In this document: positions 1-7,978 of the stretch, piece by piece | Layout: every line of letters starts with the position of its first letter | Numbering within the stretch: the stretch's first letter is position 1 | Source: Sporomusa silvacetica DSM 10669 | Lineage (GTDB): Bacteria > Bacillota > Negativicutes > Sporomusales > Sporomusaceae | Length of the DNA: 64,000 nt | Direction of reading: 5' to 3' | Assembly: GCF_002257705.1 (NCBI RefSeq) | Contig: NZ_LSLK01000088.1 | Span: 1-64,000, forward strand | The notes under the pieces: model-generated | Seen by the model: only the letters and a program-made list of their open reading frames with translations | Told to the model about the DNA's origin: nothing | Databases searched by the model: none | Made by a program: the position numbers and the translations under genes

Positions 1-305
1 GTATGTCGGTTGATCCGGACGATCTCACTCCCGGAGCAATAAAAAATACCGGTGCACAAATTGTGTCCTATGGCCTTCCTGTACAGCCGGGAAACATGTT
101 TATGCTGGCTTATCTGAAAGACGTTCCGGTCTTAGGAATTCCCAGTGCAGCAGTGTACTGCAAAACGACAGTGCTTGATGTTGTCTTACCAAAGATTTTT
201 GTAGGAGAGACTATCAACAAAAATGACTTAATCAGAATGAGTGAGGGCGGGCTGTGTATGGGGTGCGAAAGCTGTCATTATCCAAATTGTTATTTTGGCA
301 GGTAG
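1..305 (+). CDS. Molybdopterin-binding protein, C-terminal part (5' end outside window)
   Basis: About 100 C-terminal residues in a frame that enters from the left edge. The opening DPDDLTPGAIKNTGA segment followed by VSYGLPVQPGNMFMLAYL matches the nucleotide-binding part of the MoaB/MoeA fold (MoCF_biosynth). The tail has a cysteine cluster (CMGCESCHYPNC) typical of the stand-alone molybdopterin-binding proteins that sit near molybdoenzyme genes in anaerobic Firmicutes. The likely role is handling of molybdopterin or molybdenum cofactor in the cytoplasm. The N-terminal half is off the window, so substrate and true start cannot be judged. Family confidence is good, exact function is not. Confidence 0.75.
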   Translation, partial: MSVDPDDLTPGAIKNTGAQIVSYGLPVQPGNMFMLAYLKDVPVLGIPSAAVYCKTTVLDVVLPKIFVGETINKNDLIRMSEGGLCMGCESCHYPNCYFGR

Positions 306-349
306 CAGCCCTAAACGATAAATCAAGAATAATCTCGTTTTTTTCTCAC

Positions 350-487
350 ATGAAGCTATGTAAAGTGTTGGAGTTATCCCGAAGCGGATACTATCAATGA
401 AAAAACTGCTTATAAAGTAACAGAACAATCGAAAATGAAGCTTTCACAAATGTATGTTGTGATTTGAGACATGTGTTTGAAAATTAA
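350..487 (+). pseudogene. IS3-family transposase OrfB relic
   Basis: An ATG at 350 opens MKLCKVLELSRSGYYQ, the characteristic start of the IS3/IS150 OrfB catalytic subunit (usually followed by tryptophan and a long integrase core). A TGA follows at codon 17. About 30 bases on, another short frame reads RTIENEAFTNV...LRHVFEN and stops at 487, which resembles the next conserved stretch of OrfB. The DDE catalytic core is absent. It is a tiny, multiply broken fragment lying between the molybdopterin protein and the chemoreceptor gene. Confidence 0.5.
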
Positions 488-501
488 AGGAGGCCAATGA
501 T

Positions 502-1353
502 ATGGACTATGAAAAATACTTTCAGGAGGAACTGAGCGACGAAGAAATACTGCGATCTTTCGCGGTAGTCATACCTTTCATGAACGATATGGTACGAGAT
601 GATATGGCTTTTGGATTATCTGACCTTACAAAGTATATTGCTTATAGTGCCGCAGAAACCTTTGAGTTAAACGTGAAATATGGCAATGAACCAGTTGATG
701 CTGTTAAAGAATGCCTGCGAACTGGAAAGATTCAAATAATAGATATACCTGAACACGTGCTTGGCACTGCCATGAAAGCAGTCATTAAGCCGATAAGAAA
801 TGCAAAAGGAGAAATAATTGGCAGCCTGAGTAACGGCATTGCCATGGGAGAGGTGATTAGGCTTCTAACTAATATAAGAGTATTGAGCGAATCGATAGGC
901 CAAGTGTCGCATAATATGACGCAATTGACACAGTCCTCAGTCGATCTGGCCGCTACCGCGCAAAAATCCGCTCAATTGACTGAGGAAGCGCGCGAGGCGG
1001 CTAAACTAACCGATGAAGTACTAAACCTTATCAGGGACGTTGCCAACGAGACTAATCTACTGGGATTAAATGCCTCCATTGAAGCGGCCCATGCTGGAGA
1101 ACAAGGGCGTTGCTTCTCGGTGGTAGCTGAGGAAATTCGGCTGTTGGCTAAGCAAACTAAAGAATCGGTAAAACACATAAAAACAATTATCGACAGAATT
1201 GATAAATCGATACAAGATATTTCTAAAGCTGTTGAGGAAACAGCTGCCACCAGCGAGGAGCAAGCAGCCACGAATCAGGAGATAAGTGCCAATCTAGCAA
1301 GTATTGAAGATCACGTCCGGGATTTAAACGAATTTAGCAAGAAATTTGCTTAA
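502..1353 (+). CDS. Soluble methyl-accepting chemotaxis-type protein
   Basis: 283 residues with no membrane segment, so a cytoplasmic receptor. Residues about 1-125 form a small sensory domain of unknown ligand (MDYEKYFQEELSDEEILRSF start). From about 130 a helical signalling domain follows, with the conserved hairpin tip ETNLLGLNASIEAAHAGEQG and FSVVAEEIRLLAKQT, which binds CheA/CheW in this family. The signalling domain is short compared with membrane MCPs. GGAGG at 489-493 sits 8 bases before the ATG at 502. It stands alone with a long intergenic region after it. Many such stand-alone short receptors in Clostridia and Negativicutes answer intracellular redox or metabolic signals; that is inference here. 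Confidence 0.85.
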   Translation: MDYEKYFQEELSDEEILRSFAVVIPFMNDMVRDDMAFGLSDLTKYIAYSAAETFELNVKYGNEPVDAVKECLRTGKIQIIDIPEHVLGTAMKAVIKPIRNAKGEIIGSLSNGIAMGEVIRLLTNIRVLSESIGQVSHNMTQLTQSSVDLAATAQKSAQLTEEAREAAKLTDEVLNLIRDVANETNLLGLNASIEAAHAGEQGRCFSVVAEEIRLLAKQTKESVKHIKTIIDRIDKSIQDISKAVEETAATSEEQAATNQEISANLASIEDHVRDLNEFSKKFA

Positions 1354-1556
1354 GGCTGTTTATCTAAGCAGGCTGCAAAGACCGCGGCTTACGGGGTGAT
1401 TCCCCTTTTGGGGCGACCGCACCAGAACCTGTTTGGCGGCAGTTTTTGAGCACAAAAAATTATTGCTTCGAGCATGTATATTAAACATTGAAAGTCTCGA
1501 ACAATACTGTTTTTAGTTAGGTGCTATTTTTTTTGCCTTTTAAGGAGCCTAATGTT
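1354..1556. other. Gene-free region with a GC-rich, partly self-complementary segment
   Basis: After the chemoreceptor stop, bases about 1372-1447 are clearly more GC-rich than their surroundings. They contain a CCCC/GGGG mini-hairpin near 1402-1412, and an imperfect CTGC...GGCGGCAG pairing followed by a T-run at 1443-1447, so it may act as the chemoreceptor's terminator. I tried to fit it to cobalamin, c-di-GMP and fluoride riboswitch cores and could not. Beyond it the sequence is AT-rich with no reading frame. Confidence 0.3.
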
Positions 1557-1643
1557 GACTTTCTTCTCGTTACATATTAAATCCTGTATGCCACTTCACG
1601 TTTAGTAATACAACCAAGCATGAAAAGTTTCGAGAAGAAAGTC
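1557..1643. repeat. 13-bp perfect inverted repeat with 61-bp interior (MITE-like or cruciform)
   Basis: GACTTTCTTCTCG at 1557-1569 is exactly reverse-complemented by CGAGAAGAAAGTC at 1631-1643. The 61 bases between have no reading frame. The size and perfect ends resemble a small non-autonomous element or the residual termini of a lost insertion sequence, but no target-site duplication was identified. Confidence 0.4.
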
Positions 1644-1696
1644 CCCAAAAACAGCAGGAACTTTTAAACAAGATTTAATAATATGGCTGTTATAGT

Positions 1697-1723
1697 CAAA
1701 CTGTTATGGACCATAACAGTTTG
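1697..1723. promoter_or_regulatory. 27-bp near-perfect palindrome, probable operator
   Basis: CAAACTGTTATGG (1697-1709) and CCATAACAGTTTG (1711-1723) are exact inverted copies around a single A at 1710. No T-run follows, so it is more like a protein-binding site than a terminator. It lies 42 bases before the small gene at 1765, which it might control. The cognate regulator is not evident in the window; the nearby TetR gene has its own, different palindrome. Confidence 0.5.
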
Positions 1724-1764
1724 GTGTATGTGCTTTGTACCGACATTCGATGGGAGGGAGCAAA

Positions 1765-1944
1765 ATGGCGGCACTTAGTATCCAGGACGAAATACTGATA
1801 AACCGTATATGGGGAAGTAAAGCAGATAAATTTGCAGATAGAATGCGGACGTACGAGGCTGAGGATTCACAAAAAAACGTAAATGGGCCAGGGTCCGCCG
1901 CAGGTGCGGTATCAAGGTTCAAACAAAGCAATGATAGCATCTAA
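1765..1944 (+). CDS. Small hypothetical protein (59 aa)
   Basis: The ATG at 1765 follows a good GGGAGG at 1752-1757 by 7 bases. The 59-residue product begins MAALSIQDEILINRIW and contains an acidic/basic helical stretch ending in a Gly/Ala-rich tail. I do not recognise it. Its last 33 bases overlap the 3' end of the convergent TetR gene. It may be a genuine small gene behind the palindrome at 1697, or the front of a gene truncated by the event that brought in the TetR region. No membrane segment or metal motif is visible. Confidence 0.35.
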   Translation: MAALSIQDEILINRIWGSKADKFADRMRTYEAEDSQKNVNGPGSAAGAVSRFKQSNDSI

Positions 1945-2496
1945 AGTTGTACTGGGTATTGATCGGTCAGGGTTTTGAATGAAATCCATGATATTTCCTA
2001 ATAAATAATGCCAGTAAATATCGCCAAATTCACTAGCATTACCATCTTTGAATTCTCTCGCCTGTATACCTCTCTCGAATATTGGGCCGAAGAAAGTTCG
2101 ACCAAAGTCTTGATAAACCGGATTTTTGTATTTAGTATCGTTGATTTCACCTTTGGCAAACACGATGACATACACCTGTAGCGGGTGGGTATAGCAGGTT
2201 TCGTTTGGGGGGGAAAGGAAGCGTACTCCGAATTCTTTGATGGCGGCCTTAGCACTGGGCATCGTCCGGATCTCTTCCAAACACGCATTAAGGAAATCAA
2301 GATAAGAAAAAAGAATTTCCGCCTTGTTTTCAAAATAACGGTATACTAAACCTTTGCTGATGTTTGCAGCTTCTGCGATATCGGAAATTTTCGTGTTTTT
2401 GTAGCCCTTTTTAAAGAACAAGGTCAGTGCAACTGACAGTATTTGTTCTCGTCTTTTACTCTCTAATTCTATTCGTTTAGCTTCAGTTATTGACAT
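1912..2496 (-). CDS. TetR/AcrR family transcriptional regulator
   Basis: 194 residues. The N-terminal helix-turn-helix is clear: RREQILSVALTLFFKKGY, then TKISDIAEAANISKG and LVYRYFENKAEIL. The C-terminal ligand domain (about 60-194) is not assignable to a ligand. It is divergent from the flavoenzyme gene at 2699 with about 200 bases between, containing a 39-bp palindrome over a promoter, so it most likely represses that gene and perhaps the dehydrogenases behind it. The start is the ATG at 2496, preceded by a GGAGG-type site on this strand. Confidence 0.88.
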   Translation of the reverse strand: MSITEAKRIELESKRREQILSVALTLFFKKGYKNTKISDIAEAANISKGLVYRYFENKAEILFSYLDFLNACLEEIRTMPSAKAAIKEFGVRFLSPPNETCYTHPLQVYVIVFAKGEINDTKYKNPVYQDFGRTFFGPIFERGIQAREFKDGNASEFGDIYWHYLLGNIMDFIQNPDRSIPSTTLDAIIALFEP

Positions 2497-2590
2497 TTTA
2501 TAGCCTCCTTAATCTGTTATTGTACAACAATTGCAGCGAAAAAAAAAGAGAATTTTCTATTATAACTCGTGAGTCATTGTTGATCTATTT

Positions 2591-2629
2591 AATATTGACC
2601 CATAGGTCATTGACCTATGGGTCAATATT
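2591..2629. promoter_or_regulatory. 39-bp palindromic operator, probable TetR site
   Basis: Two perfect 19-base arms (2591-2609 and 2611-2629) meet at one central T. The inner part reads TGACCCATAGGTCA and its mirror, a TetR-type operator style. It overlaps the -35 of the flavoenzyme promoter, so binding should block RNA polymerase. Confidence 0.7.
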
Positions 2630-2638
2630 TGTTATAGT
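2610..2638 (+). promoter_or_regulatory. Sigma-70-type promoter of the flavoenzyme gene
   Basis: TTGACC at 2610-2615 and TATAGT at 2633-2638 are separated by exactly 17 bases. The -35 lies inside the right half of the palindromic operator. The start codon of the gene is at 2699 with an AAGGAGG before it. Confidence 0.6.
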
Positions 2639-2698
2639 TTAAACAAGGAAGCTTATTACAAAACCCAAAAATATTAAATTGTTAAGGAGGTTAAATTT

Positions 2699-4615
2699 AT
2701 GCTGGATTATCTTTTCAGTCCTTACACCATCAGAGGTAAGACCATCAAGAACCGTTGCACTGTTCCCCCGATGGTAACAGATTTCTGTACTGCAGACGGC
2801 AAGGCGACAGAACGGTATATTGCCTATCATGAGGCAAAGGCAAAAGGCGGTTTTGGCCTGATTATCACCGAAGACTATGCAATAGACCCTCTGGGCCGTG
2901 GATTCCGCAACGTGGCCGGCCTGTGGAATGATGACCAGATTGAGAGCCACAGCGAATTGCCCAAAAGAGTACATAAGTATGGAGCAACAATCCTTGCACA
3001 AATTTACCATTGTGGCCGGCAAACCAACCGGGGCGTAATCAATGCAGTGCCTTTTTCATCTACCGCGATTGCATGCCCTTTTGGTACAGATATCCCCCAA
3101 GCATTAACAACGGAAGAAGTCAAACAAACCGTCAGCAAGTATGGAGACACCGCGCTGCGCGCAAAAAAATGTGGTTTTGACGGCGTGGAAATCCATGGTG
3201 CCCATGGTTATCTCATTACACAATTCCTTTCGCCTTATTCTAACAAGCGTGTGGATGAATACGGCGGCAGCTTTTTTAACCGTGCTCGTTTTGCGCTTGA
3301 GATTATTCATGATGTCCGCGCTAAATGTGGTGACGACTTTATTATTGACATGCGTATTTCCGCAGATGAACTGGTTGAGGGCGGAATCACACTGGAAGAC
3401 ACCAAGGCACTTGTTCCTTACCTTGAAGAAGCTGGGTTGGATATGATCCATATTTCTGCAGGAAACTATTTATCCGTGGATCTGAACGTGCCGGGATGCT
3501 ATGTCAATCATGCCTGGTATGTCGATATGGCAAAAGAGGTTAGAGAGATTTGCGATATTCCTGTCATCGCAGTTTCCCGAATTAATGACCCGATCTTGGC
3601 AAATAGTATTCTCCGTTCCGGTAAAGCCGATTTTATCGCGATGGGCCGCGCGTCTCTGGCCGACCCTGAATTTCCTAATAAGGCCAAAGAGGGCAGGTTC
3701 GACGAAATCCGCCGCTGTATCGCCTGCAACGAAGGCTGCATTGGAACTCTATTCGGCGATAATCCTATTAGGTGCGTTCTGAACCCGACCTTGGGTAACG
3801 AATCGCATTGTGCAATCGAACCCGCCAAAGTGGCGAAAAAGGTTGCGGTGATCGGGGCTGGCCCTGCTGGCCTAGAAGCGGCTATGAGTGCGAAAAAAGC
3901 CGGTCACAATGTAACTGTATACGAAAAGGACAGCCATGCAGGCGGCCAGTTCCATCTGGCTTCAATACCGCCATGCAAGGGTGAAATCACCGATTTTATT
4001 GTATGGCAAACGAATCAGTGCGCTAAGCTAAACATTCCAATTAAATATAATACTGAAGCTACGGTAGCATTAATGCAAAGTGAAAAACCCGATGCAATTA
4101 TTTTGGCTACCGGCGCTGCACCTGTTAGGCCGCCTATCAAAGGCATTGAGAATAGCAATGTCGTATTTGCCAATGATATTCTTGCCGGCAAAGTACAACC
4201 CGGTGCAAACTGTGTAGTGATCGGCGGTGGTCAAGGCGGAGCGGAAACGGCGCATTTCTTGGCGCAGATGCTCAGAAATGTCGTTGTGCTAGAAATGCTT
4301 GATCAGATTGCTGCTGACCAAGCGATAAGTCCCAGATGGCATCTGCTTAAAGCCCTAGAGAATCGCAAAGTACAACTGCATACAAACGTGAAGGTAACAG
4401 AAATCACAGCAGATTCTGTTAAGGCAGAGGGTAAAACCAATATGGAATTCCCGGCGGACACTGTCGTAATCTCTACCGGCTCCAAGTCTGTAAACAGTCT
4501 TAAGGACGAGTTAGCCAACGCTGGTTTTGATGTTAAAGTCATTGGTGATGCAAACAAAGTAGGCGCCGTCATGGATGCAACATCCCAGGGCTATGAAATC
4601 GGCAGGTTCATTTAA
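2699..4615 (+). CDS. NADH:flavin oxidoreductase / enoate reductase family (OYE barrel, Fe-S, FAD/NAD domains)
   Basis: 638 residues in the order typical of 2,4-dienoyl-CoA reductase, 2-enoate reductase and BaiC/D enzymes. An Old Yellow Enzyme TIM barrel spans about 1-330, with the active-site strand HGAHGYLITQFLSP. A [4Fe-4S] motif follows near 340 (CIACNEGC, with a further Cys in IRCVLNP). Then come an FAD Rossmann motif near 381 (VIGAGPAGLEAA) and an NAD motif near 507 (VIGGGQGGAETA). The family reduces activated C=C bonds with NADH, passing electrons through FAD, the cluster and FMN in the cytoplasm. The neighbouring SDR and MDR dehydrogenases suggest a small catabolic or detoxification group under the divergent TetR regulator. 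The substrate is unknown. Confidence 0.88.
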   Translation: MLDYLFSPYTIRGKTIKNRCTVPPMVTDFCTADGKATERYIAYHEAKAKGGFGLIITEDYAIDPLGRGFRNVAGLWNDDQIESHSELPKRVHKYGATILAQIYHCGRQTNRGVINAVPFSSTAIACPFGTDIPQALTTEEVKQTVSKYGDTALRAKKCGFDGVEIHGAHGYLITQFLSPYSNKRVDEYGGSFFNRARFALEIIHDVRAKCGDDFIIDMRISADELVEGGITLEDTKALVPYLEEAGLDMIHISAGNYLSVDLNVPGCYVNHAWYVDMAKEVREICDIPVIAVSRINDPILANSILRSGKADFIAMGRASLADPEFPNKAKEGRFDEIRRCIACNEGCIGTLFGDNPIRCVLNPTLGNESHCAIEPAKVAKKVAVIGAGPAGLEAAMSAKKAGHNVTVYEKDSHAGGQFHLASIPPCKGEITDFIVWQTNQCAKLNIPIKYNTEATVALMQSEKPDAIILATGAAPVRPPIKGIENSNVVFANDILAGKVQPGANCVVIGGGQGGAETAHFLAQMLRNVVVLEMLDQIAADQAISPRWHLLKALENRKVQLHTNVKVTEITADSVKAEGKTNMEFPADTVVISTGSKSVNSLKDELANAGFDVKVIGDANKVGAVMDATSQGYEIGRFI

Positions 4616-4731
4616 TTCTAAATATTTGCTATATCCAAACATCATCCATTTTATTATTTTAATAATGTAAACTTACACAATAATTAAGAAAGGATGACTA
4701 CACCTACCATCAAAAAAGATAGGGTGTAGCG

Positions 4732-5535
4732 GTGAAGAATATGTCGATGAATATTAATTTTACAGGACAAACAGCAGTCGTGTTCGGTGCGGGCAGAGGA
4801 ATAGGCCAGGCTATAGCTTTTGAACTGGCTAAAGCAGGGGCGACCGTGTATGTGGCCGACTTGTTGCAAGGAAATTGTGAACAGGTTAAGAAAGAACTTA
4901 TAGAAGCAGGCTTTAATGCGGAAGCAGTTGCAGTAGATGTCAGTGACTATGAGCAAGTTGATGCTGTTTTAGCAAAAGCCGAAAAAGAGACAAATCGCCT
5001 TGATATTGTTATCAATAATGCGGGTATTGTATGTCTGAGTTCCTTTATTGATGCTGAAGCCGAAGAAATTGACAGGCTCATCAAGGTTAATATGATTGGA
5101 GCAAATAATGGCTGTCAGGCAGCTCTTAAGAGAATGATTCCATACAATCATGGCAAGATCGTCAATACCGCATCCTTTGCGGGTCGCCGTGCTCTACAGG
5201 CTGGTTTTGCCCATTACGGAATGACTAAAGCTGGTGTCATCTATTTAACACAGGCAGCTGCTTACGCAGGCGCAGATTACAACATAAATGTAAACTCTGT
5301 CTGTCCAGGAATCATCCGTTCCGACATGTGGGAAAAGATCCTCGACAGCTATGAAGCAACTGGACAAGACAGAGAAGCTTCTTGGAAGAATAGTCTTAAA
5401 AAGTTTATTCCACTTGGCCGTGGTGACCAGAAGGCTGAGGATATTGCCTATACAGTAATGTTCTTATGTTCTCCTTATGCTGATCACATCACTGGACAGG
5501 CTATCAATGTTGATGGTGGCGCATCTATGGACTAA
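4732..5535 (+). CDS. Short-chain dehydrogenase/reductase (SDR)
   Basis: 267 residues, classical SDR. The cofactor loop is VVFGAGRGIGQA near 15, the structural motif VINNAG near 95, and the catalytic triad is S in NTASFAGR with YGMTK (Y-x3-K) near 160-166. The C-terminal GQAINVDGGASMD is typical. The family oxidises or reduces alcohol/carbonyl groups with NAD(P)H in the cytoplasm. The GTG at 4732 and the ATG at 4741 are both possible starts; neither has a strong ribosome site. An imperfect hairpin (CTACACCTA...TAGGGTGTAG) lies just upstream. It follows the flavoenzyme gene by 116 bases and is probably co-expressed. Confidence 0.88.
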   Translation: MKNMSMNINFTGQTAVVFGAGRGIGQAIAFELAKAGATVYVADLLQGNCEQVKKELIEAGFNAEAVAVDVSDYEQVDAVLAKAEKETNRLDIVINNAGIVCLSSFIDAEAEEIDRLIKVNMIGANNGCQAALKRMIPYNHGKIVNTASFAGRRALQAGFAHYGMTKAGVIYLTQAAAYAGADYNINVNSVCPGIIRSDMWEKILDSYEATGQDREASWKNSLKKFIPLGRGDQKAEDIAYTVMFLCSPYADHITGQAINVDGGASMD

Positions 5536-5612
5536 TTTAACGGAGTTTACCATTAATAAAAGCCATTGGTAATTGTATTATGAATAAATATTGATTTATG
5601 GGAGGAATAGTA

Positions 5613-6653
5613 ATGAAAGCTGCTATTTATCATGGAATCGAAAATGTTACTGTTGAAGAGATGCCAATGCCGGAATGTGGGCCAAAGGATGTAATTCTCA
5701 AAACAGTTAGAGCCGGAATTTGTGGTACTGATATCGGTGCATATTATCATGGCGGCGAAGCTGCTGGAATTTTTCCTGAAAATCAATTTGGACATGAAAT
5801 GGCAAGTATTGTATACAAAGTCGGAGAAGAAGTACCTTCAGACATTAAAGAAGGCATGAGAGTTTTCCTTAATCCGTGTACCTCAAAACGTCCAGATTGT
5901 GGTTTGTCGCTTTTTGAAATCGCTGATGAATGTGGAGCATTTTCACAATATGTGCAGGTACAGGATGCTCGGATTGATTACAATATCTTTCCGCTTCCAG
6001 AAAATGTATCGTTTGATATTGGGGCGCTTGTTGAGCCTTTGGCGGTTGCTATGCATGGGGTAAATATGGGTGGTGGAAAATCTGGCGATAAAGTCGTGAT
6101 ATTCGGTGCTGGAATGATAGGTCTGTCTACTTATTGTGCCTGTATTGGTAAAGGAATAAAAGATATCGTTGTTGTAGACGTTGATGATTGGCGTTTGAAA
6201 AAAGCCGAAGAAATGGGAGCAATTCCTTTTAATTCTGCAAAGGGTGATTTACTTAAATTCTTACAAGAGTTATATGGTGGCGACCTGATTAATGCAGCTA
6301 ATGCACCAGCGGCAAATATTGATCTTTATATCGATACTGCGGGAGTTAAAAGCATTATACCAAGCATATTAGGAATGGCTAAGCAAGGGGCACGTTTAGT
6401 AATTGTTGCGCTTTACCATAACAATATTAAAATCAATCCATATGAAATTGTTGCAAGTGAAATGAATGTTATAGGCTCATTTGCTTATCAGACGCCAGAT
6501 ATTAAGGATGTTATATCTTGTTTAGAAGCTGAAAGCACGCCAATTGAGAAGATTATCACACATCATTTTCCTCTGGACAAAATCAACGAGGCTTTTGATG
6601 TGGCAAAGAATGCAAAAGATGCACTCAAAATACTTATTAACTATGAAGCATAA
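5613..6653 (+). CDS. Zinc-dependent medium-chain alcohol dehydrogenase family
   Basis: 346 residues from the ATG at 5613, chosen because GGGAGG (5600-5605) would otherwise lie inside the reading frame opened by the upstream ATG at 5598. Catalytic zinc ligands are visible in AGICGTDIGAYYHG and GHEMASIV, with EPLAVAMHG further on and a Rossmann motif IFGAGMIGLSTY. The structural-zinc lobe is reduced (NPCTSKRPDCG and later ECGAF) compared with sorbitol or threonine dehydrogenases. It probably oxidises a polyol or hydroxy compound with NAD. The second dehydrogenase in the row after the SDR, 77 bases downstream of it. Confidence 0.85.
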   Translation: MKAAIYHGIENVTVEEMPMPECGPKDVILKTVRAGICGTDIGAYYHGGEAAGIFPENQFGHEMASIVYKVGEEVPSDIKEGMRVFLNPCTSKRPDCGLSLFEIADECGAFSQYVQVQDARIDYNIFPLPENVSFDIGALVEPLAVAMHGVNMGGGKSGDKVVIFGAGMIGLSTYCACIGKGIKDIVVVDVDDWRLKKAEEMGAIPFNSAKGDLLKFLQELYGGDLINAANAPAANIDLYIDTAGVKSIIPSILGMAKQGARLVIVALYHNNIKINPYEIVASEMNVIGSFAYQTPDIKDVISCLEAESTPIEKIITHHFPLDKINEAFDVAKNAKDALKILINYEA

Positions 6654-6699
6654 GAATGAAATGAGAATACACTTCATTTTAAACTGAAGAAGTGTAATT

Positions 6700-7149
6700 A
6701 TGGAAAAGAAAATTAAGGTCAACAGTTTCTACTGTATCGGCATCGTTGTTAAGGACATTGATCAGAAGATGGCTATGTTCCGTAAGTAGTTTGATTTCGA
6801 TGAGAGTAAAGTATTTACGATGGAATGCTCACAGAATAATCCCACTTTTATAGAACATACTTACATGGGCAAAGATACCGATTTCGGTATGAAACTGTGC
6901 ATCTTCCCGCTAGGAAACATCGAAATCGAACTAATTACACCACTCGGCAAACTAAAAGGTGCGGAACATGAGAATATACGGATTTTTCGGGGGATTCCCT
7001 ATGCAGAAGCATCTGTAGGTGAACGACGATTTGTCCCGCCGGAAAAAGTACAGGCTTGGAGTGGGGTTAAAGACGCCACAAAATTCGGGCCAATGTCGTA
7101 TCAAAGCGGACAAGAAAATTTTTCGGAAGATTGTCTGTCGTTAAATTAG
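6700..7149 (+). pseudogene. Chimeric pseudogene: VOC/glyoxalase-like N-terminus (with stop) joined to carboxylesterase fragment
   Basis: The frame opens with MEKKIKVNSFYCIGIVVKDI, a VOC (glyoxalase/dioxygenase) first strand, hits TAG at 6787-6789 (codon 30), and continues in the same frame. From about 6930 it turns into TPLGKLKG...FRGIPYAEASVGERRF...WSGVKDATKFGP...SEDCLSLN, the conserved front of a type-B carboxylesterase. It stops before the GESAGG nucleophile region. So two unrelated domains are fused, both incomplete, with an in-frame stop. A strong terminator follows. It is non-functional as written. Confidence 0.7.
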
Positions 7150-7156
7150 AAATAAA

Positions 7157-7209
7157 AACAGGCTGGTTAGGGTGAGTTTAGACACCTTAACCGGCCTGTT
7201 TTCTATTTT
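7157..7209 (+). terminator. Rho-independent terminator
   Basis: AACAGGCTGGTTAGGGTG pairs with CACCTTAACCGGCCTGTT (two G-U pairs) and is followed by TTCTATTTT. It closes the 2699-7149 block. Confidence 0.75.
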
Positions 7210-7343
7210 GTTACACTTATATGGAAAAGGATACGGTAAAGAGTGTTTTGCTCCGGTGAAAGTCCGTTTTTAAGCGGGGTATAAAAATACAAATCCTTTT
7301 AGGTTATTCAGAATAAAAAATAAATTACATAGAATATTAAAGA

Positions 7344-7679
7344 TTAATCATGTGATTTCCTACCCTGCTGATAATCTAACCCCCACTTTTCCATAGCGGC
7401 AATGATTGGGCGCATCGTATCGCCCAATTTGCTCAGCTTGTATTCTACACGTGGGGGCACTTCTGCAAAAATTGTTCGTACTACGATACCGTCTTCCTCT
7501 AACGATCTAAGATTATCAGTTAAGACCTTTTGACTGATGCCGGGAATGGTTTTGCGGAGTTCACCAAAGCGATGTGGCTCCGCTAAGAGGTTTCTTAAAA
7601 TTAGTAGTTTCCACTTGTTTCCGATCAAGCCAACTGTTGTTGCAACTGGACAAGCCGGTAACTCGTCTTTCGTCAGCAC
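7344..7679 (-). CDS. HxlR-type winged-helix regulator
   Basis: About 111 residues from the GTG at 7679, chosen because GGAGG (7688-7692, read on this strand) is 8 bases before it; a TTG at 7694 is an alternative. The family signature is complete: CPVATTVGLIGNKWKLLILR near the start, FGELRKTIPGISQKVLTDNL in the recognition region, and VEYKLSKLGDTMRPII. The conserved early cysteine (PACPV) can be redox- or electrophile-sensitive in HxlR, YodB and HypR relatives. It is divergent from the exported protein and RiPP genes. Its promoter region is duplicated in front of the RiPP precursor, so both are probably in its regulon. Confidence 0.9.
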   Translation of the reverse strand: MLTKDELPACPVATTVGLIGNKWKLLILRNLLAEPHRFGELRKTIPGISQKVLTDNLRSLEEDGIVVRTIFAEVPPRVEYKLSKLGDTMRPIIAAMEKWGLDYQQGRKSHD

Positions 7680-7688
7680 TATGCATTC

Positions 7689-7771
7689 CTCCAATGGTTA
7701 CAAAAAGGTTACTATATAATAAAAAGGTGCCTACTTATCAAAAGGATATAATATCATTATCATAATACTAG
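7689..7771 (+). promoter_or_regulatory. Regulatory region copy 1 (83 bp, duplicated at 8880-8962)
   Basis: This block contains two GGTTAC direct half-sites (GGTTACAAAAAGGTTAC near 7696-7712), then an AT-rich stretch with TATAAT at 7747-7752. Some 78 of 83 positions recur in the second copy, and weaker similarity continues about 20 bases further. It sits between the HxlR gene (left) and the exported MBL-like protein gene (right). Likely an HxlR operator plus promoter; that part is inference. Confidence 0.65.
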
Positions 7772-7852
7772 AAGCCAATAAAAATCAAGCCTATATACAT
7801 TCTAAACTTGGCAGCAATTTAAATGAAATAAATACATAAAGGAGGTGCTACA

Positions 7853-7882
7853 GTGTCAGTCGGTTGCAACTCATACGTCTAG
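7853..7882 (+). other. Possible 9-codon leader ORF
   Basis: A strong AAAGGAGG (7838-7845) is followed 7 bases later by GTG at 7853 and a nine-codon frame ending in TAG at 7882 (product VSVGCNSYV, with one Cys). The ribosome site is as good as that of the real genes nearby. It may be a leader peptide or the stub of a lost peptide gene. Confidence 0.25.
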
Positions 7883-7978
7883 TCTATTTTTAAAAGCACT
7901 AAAAGTAAAATACTGATAATTTGCATGCTTGTACGGATAAATTGTCAGGCAATTTTTATTTAGGAGGAAATGAAAGAA

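Noticed and set aside
1372..1447. Riboswitch after the chemoreceptor gene
   Set aside because: GC-rich and partly foldable, but I could not match the conserved cores of cobalamin, c-di-GMP or fluoride classes, and there is no good downstream gene.
6787..6789. In-frame TAG read as pyrrolysine
   Set aside because: The frame continues past it, but the downstream sequence switches to an unrelated, truncated esterase, so pseudogene decay explains it better.
7221..7300. Group II intron tail near GGTGAAAGTCCG
   Set aside because: Only a short similarity; no domain V or flanking exon evidence.
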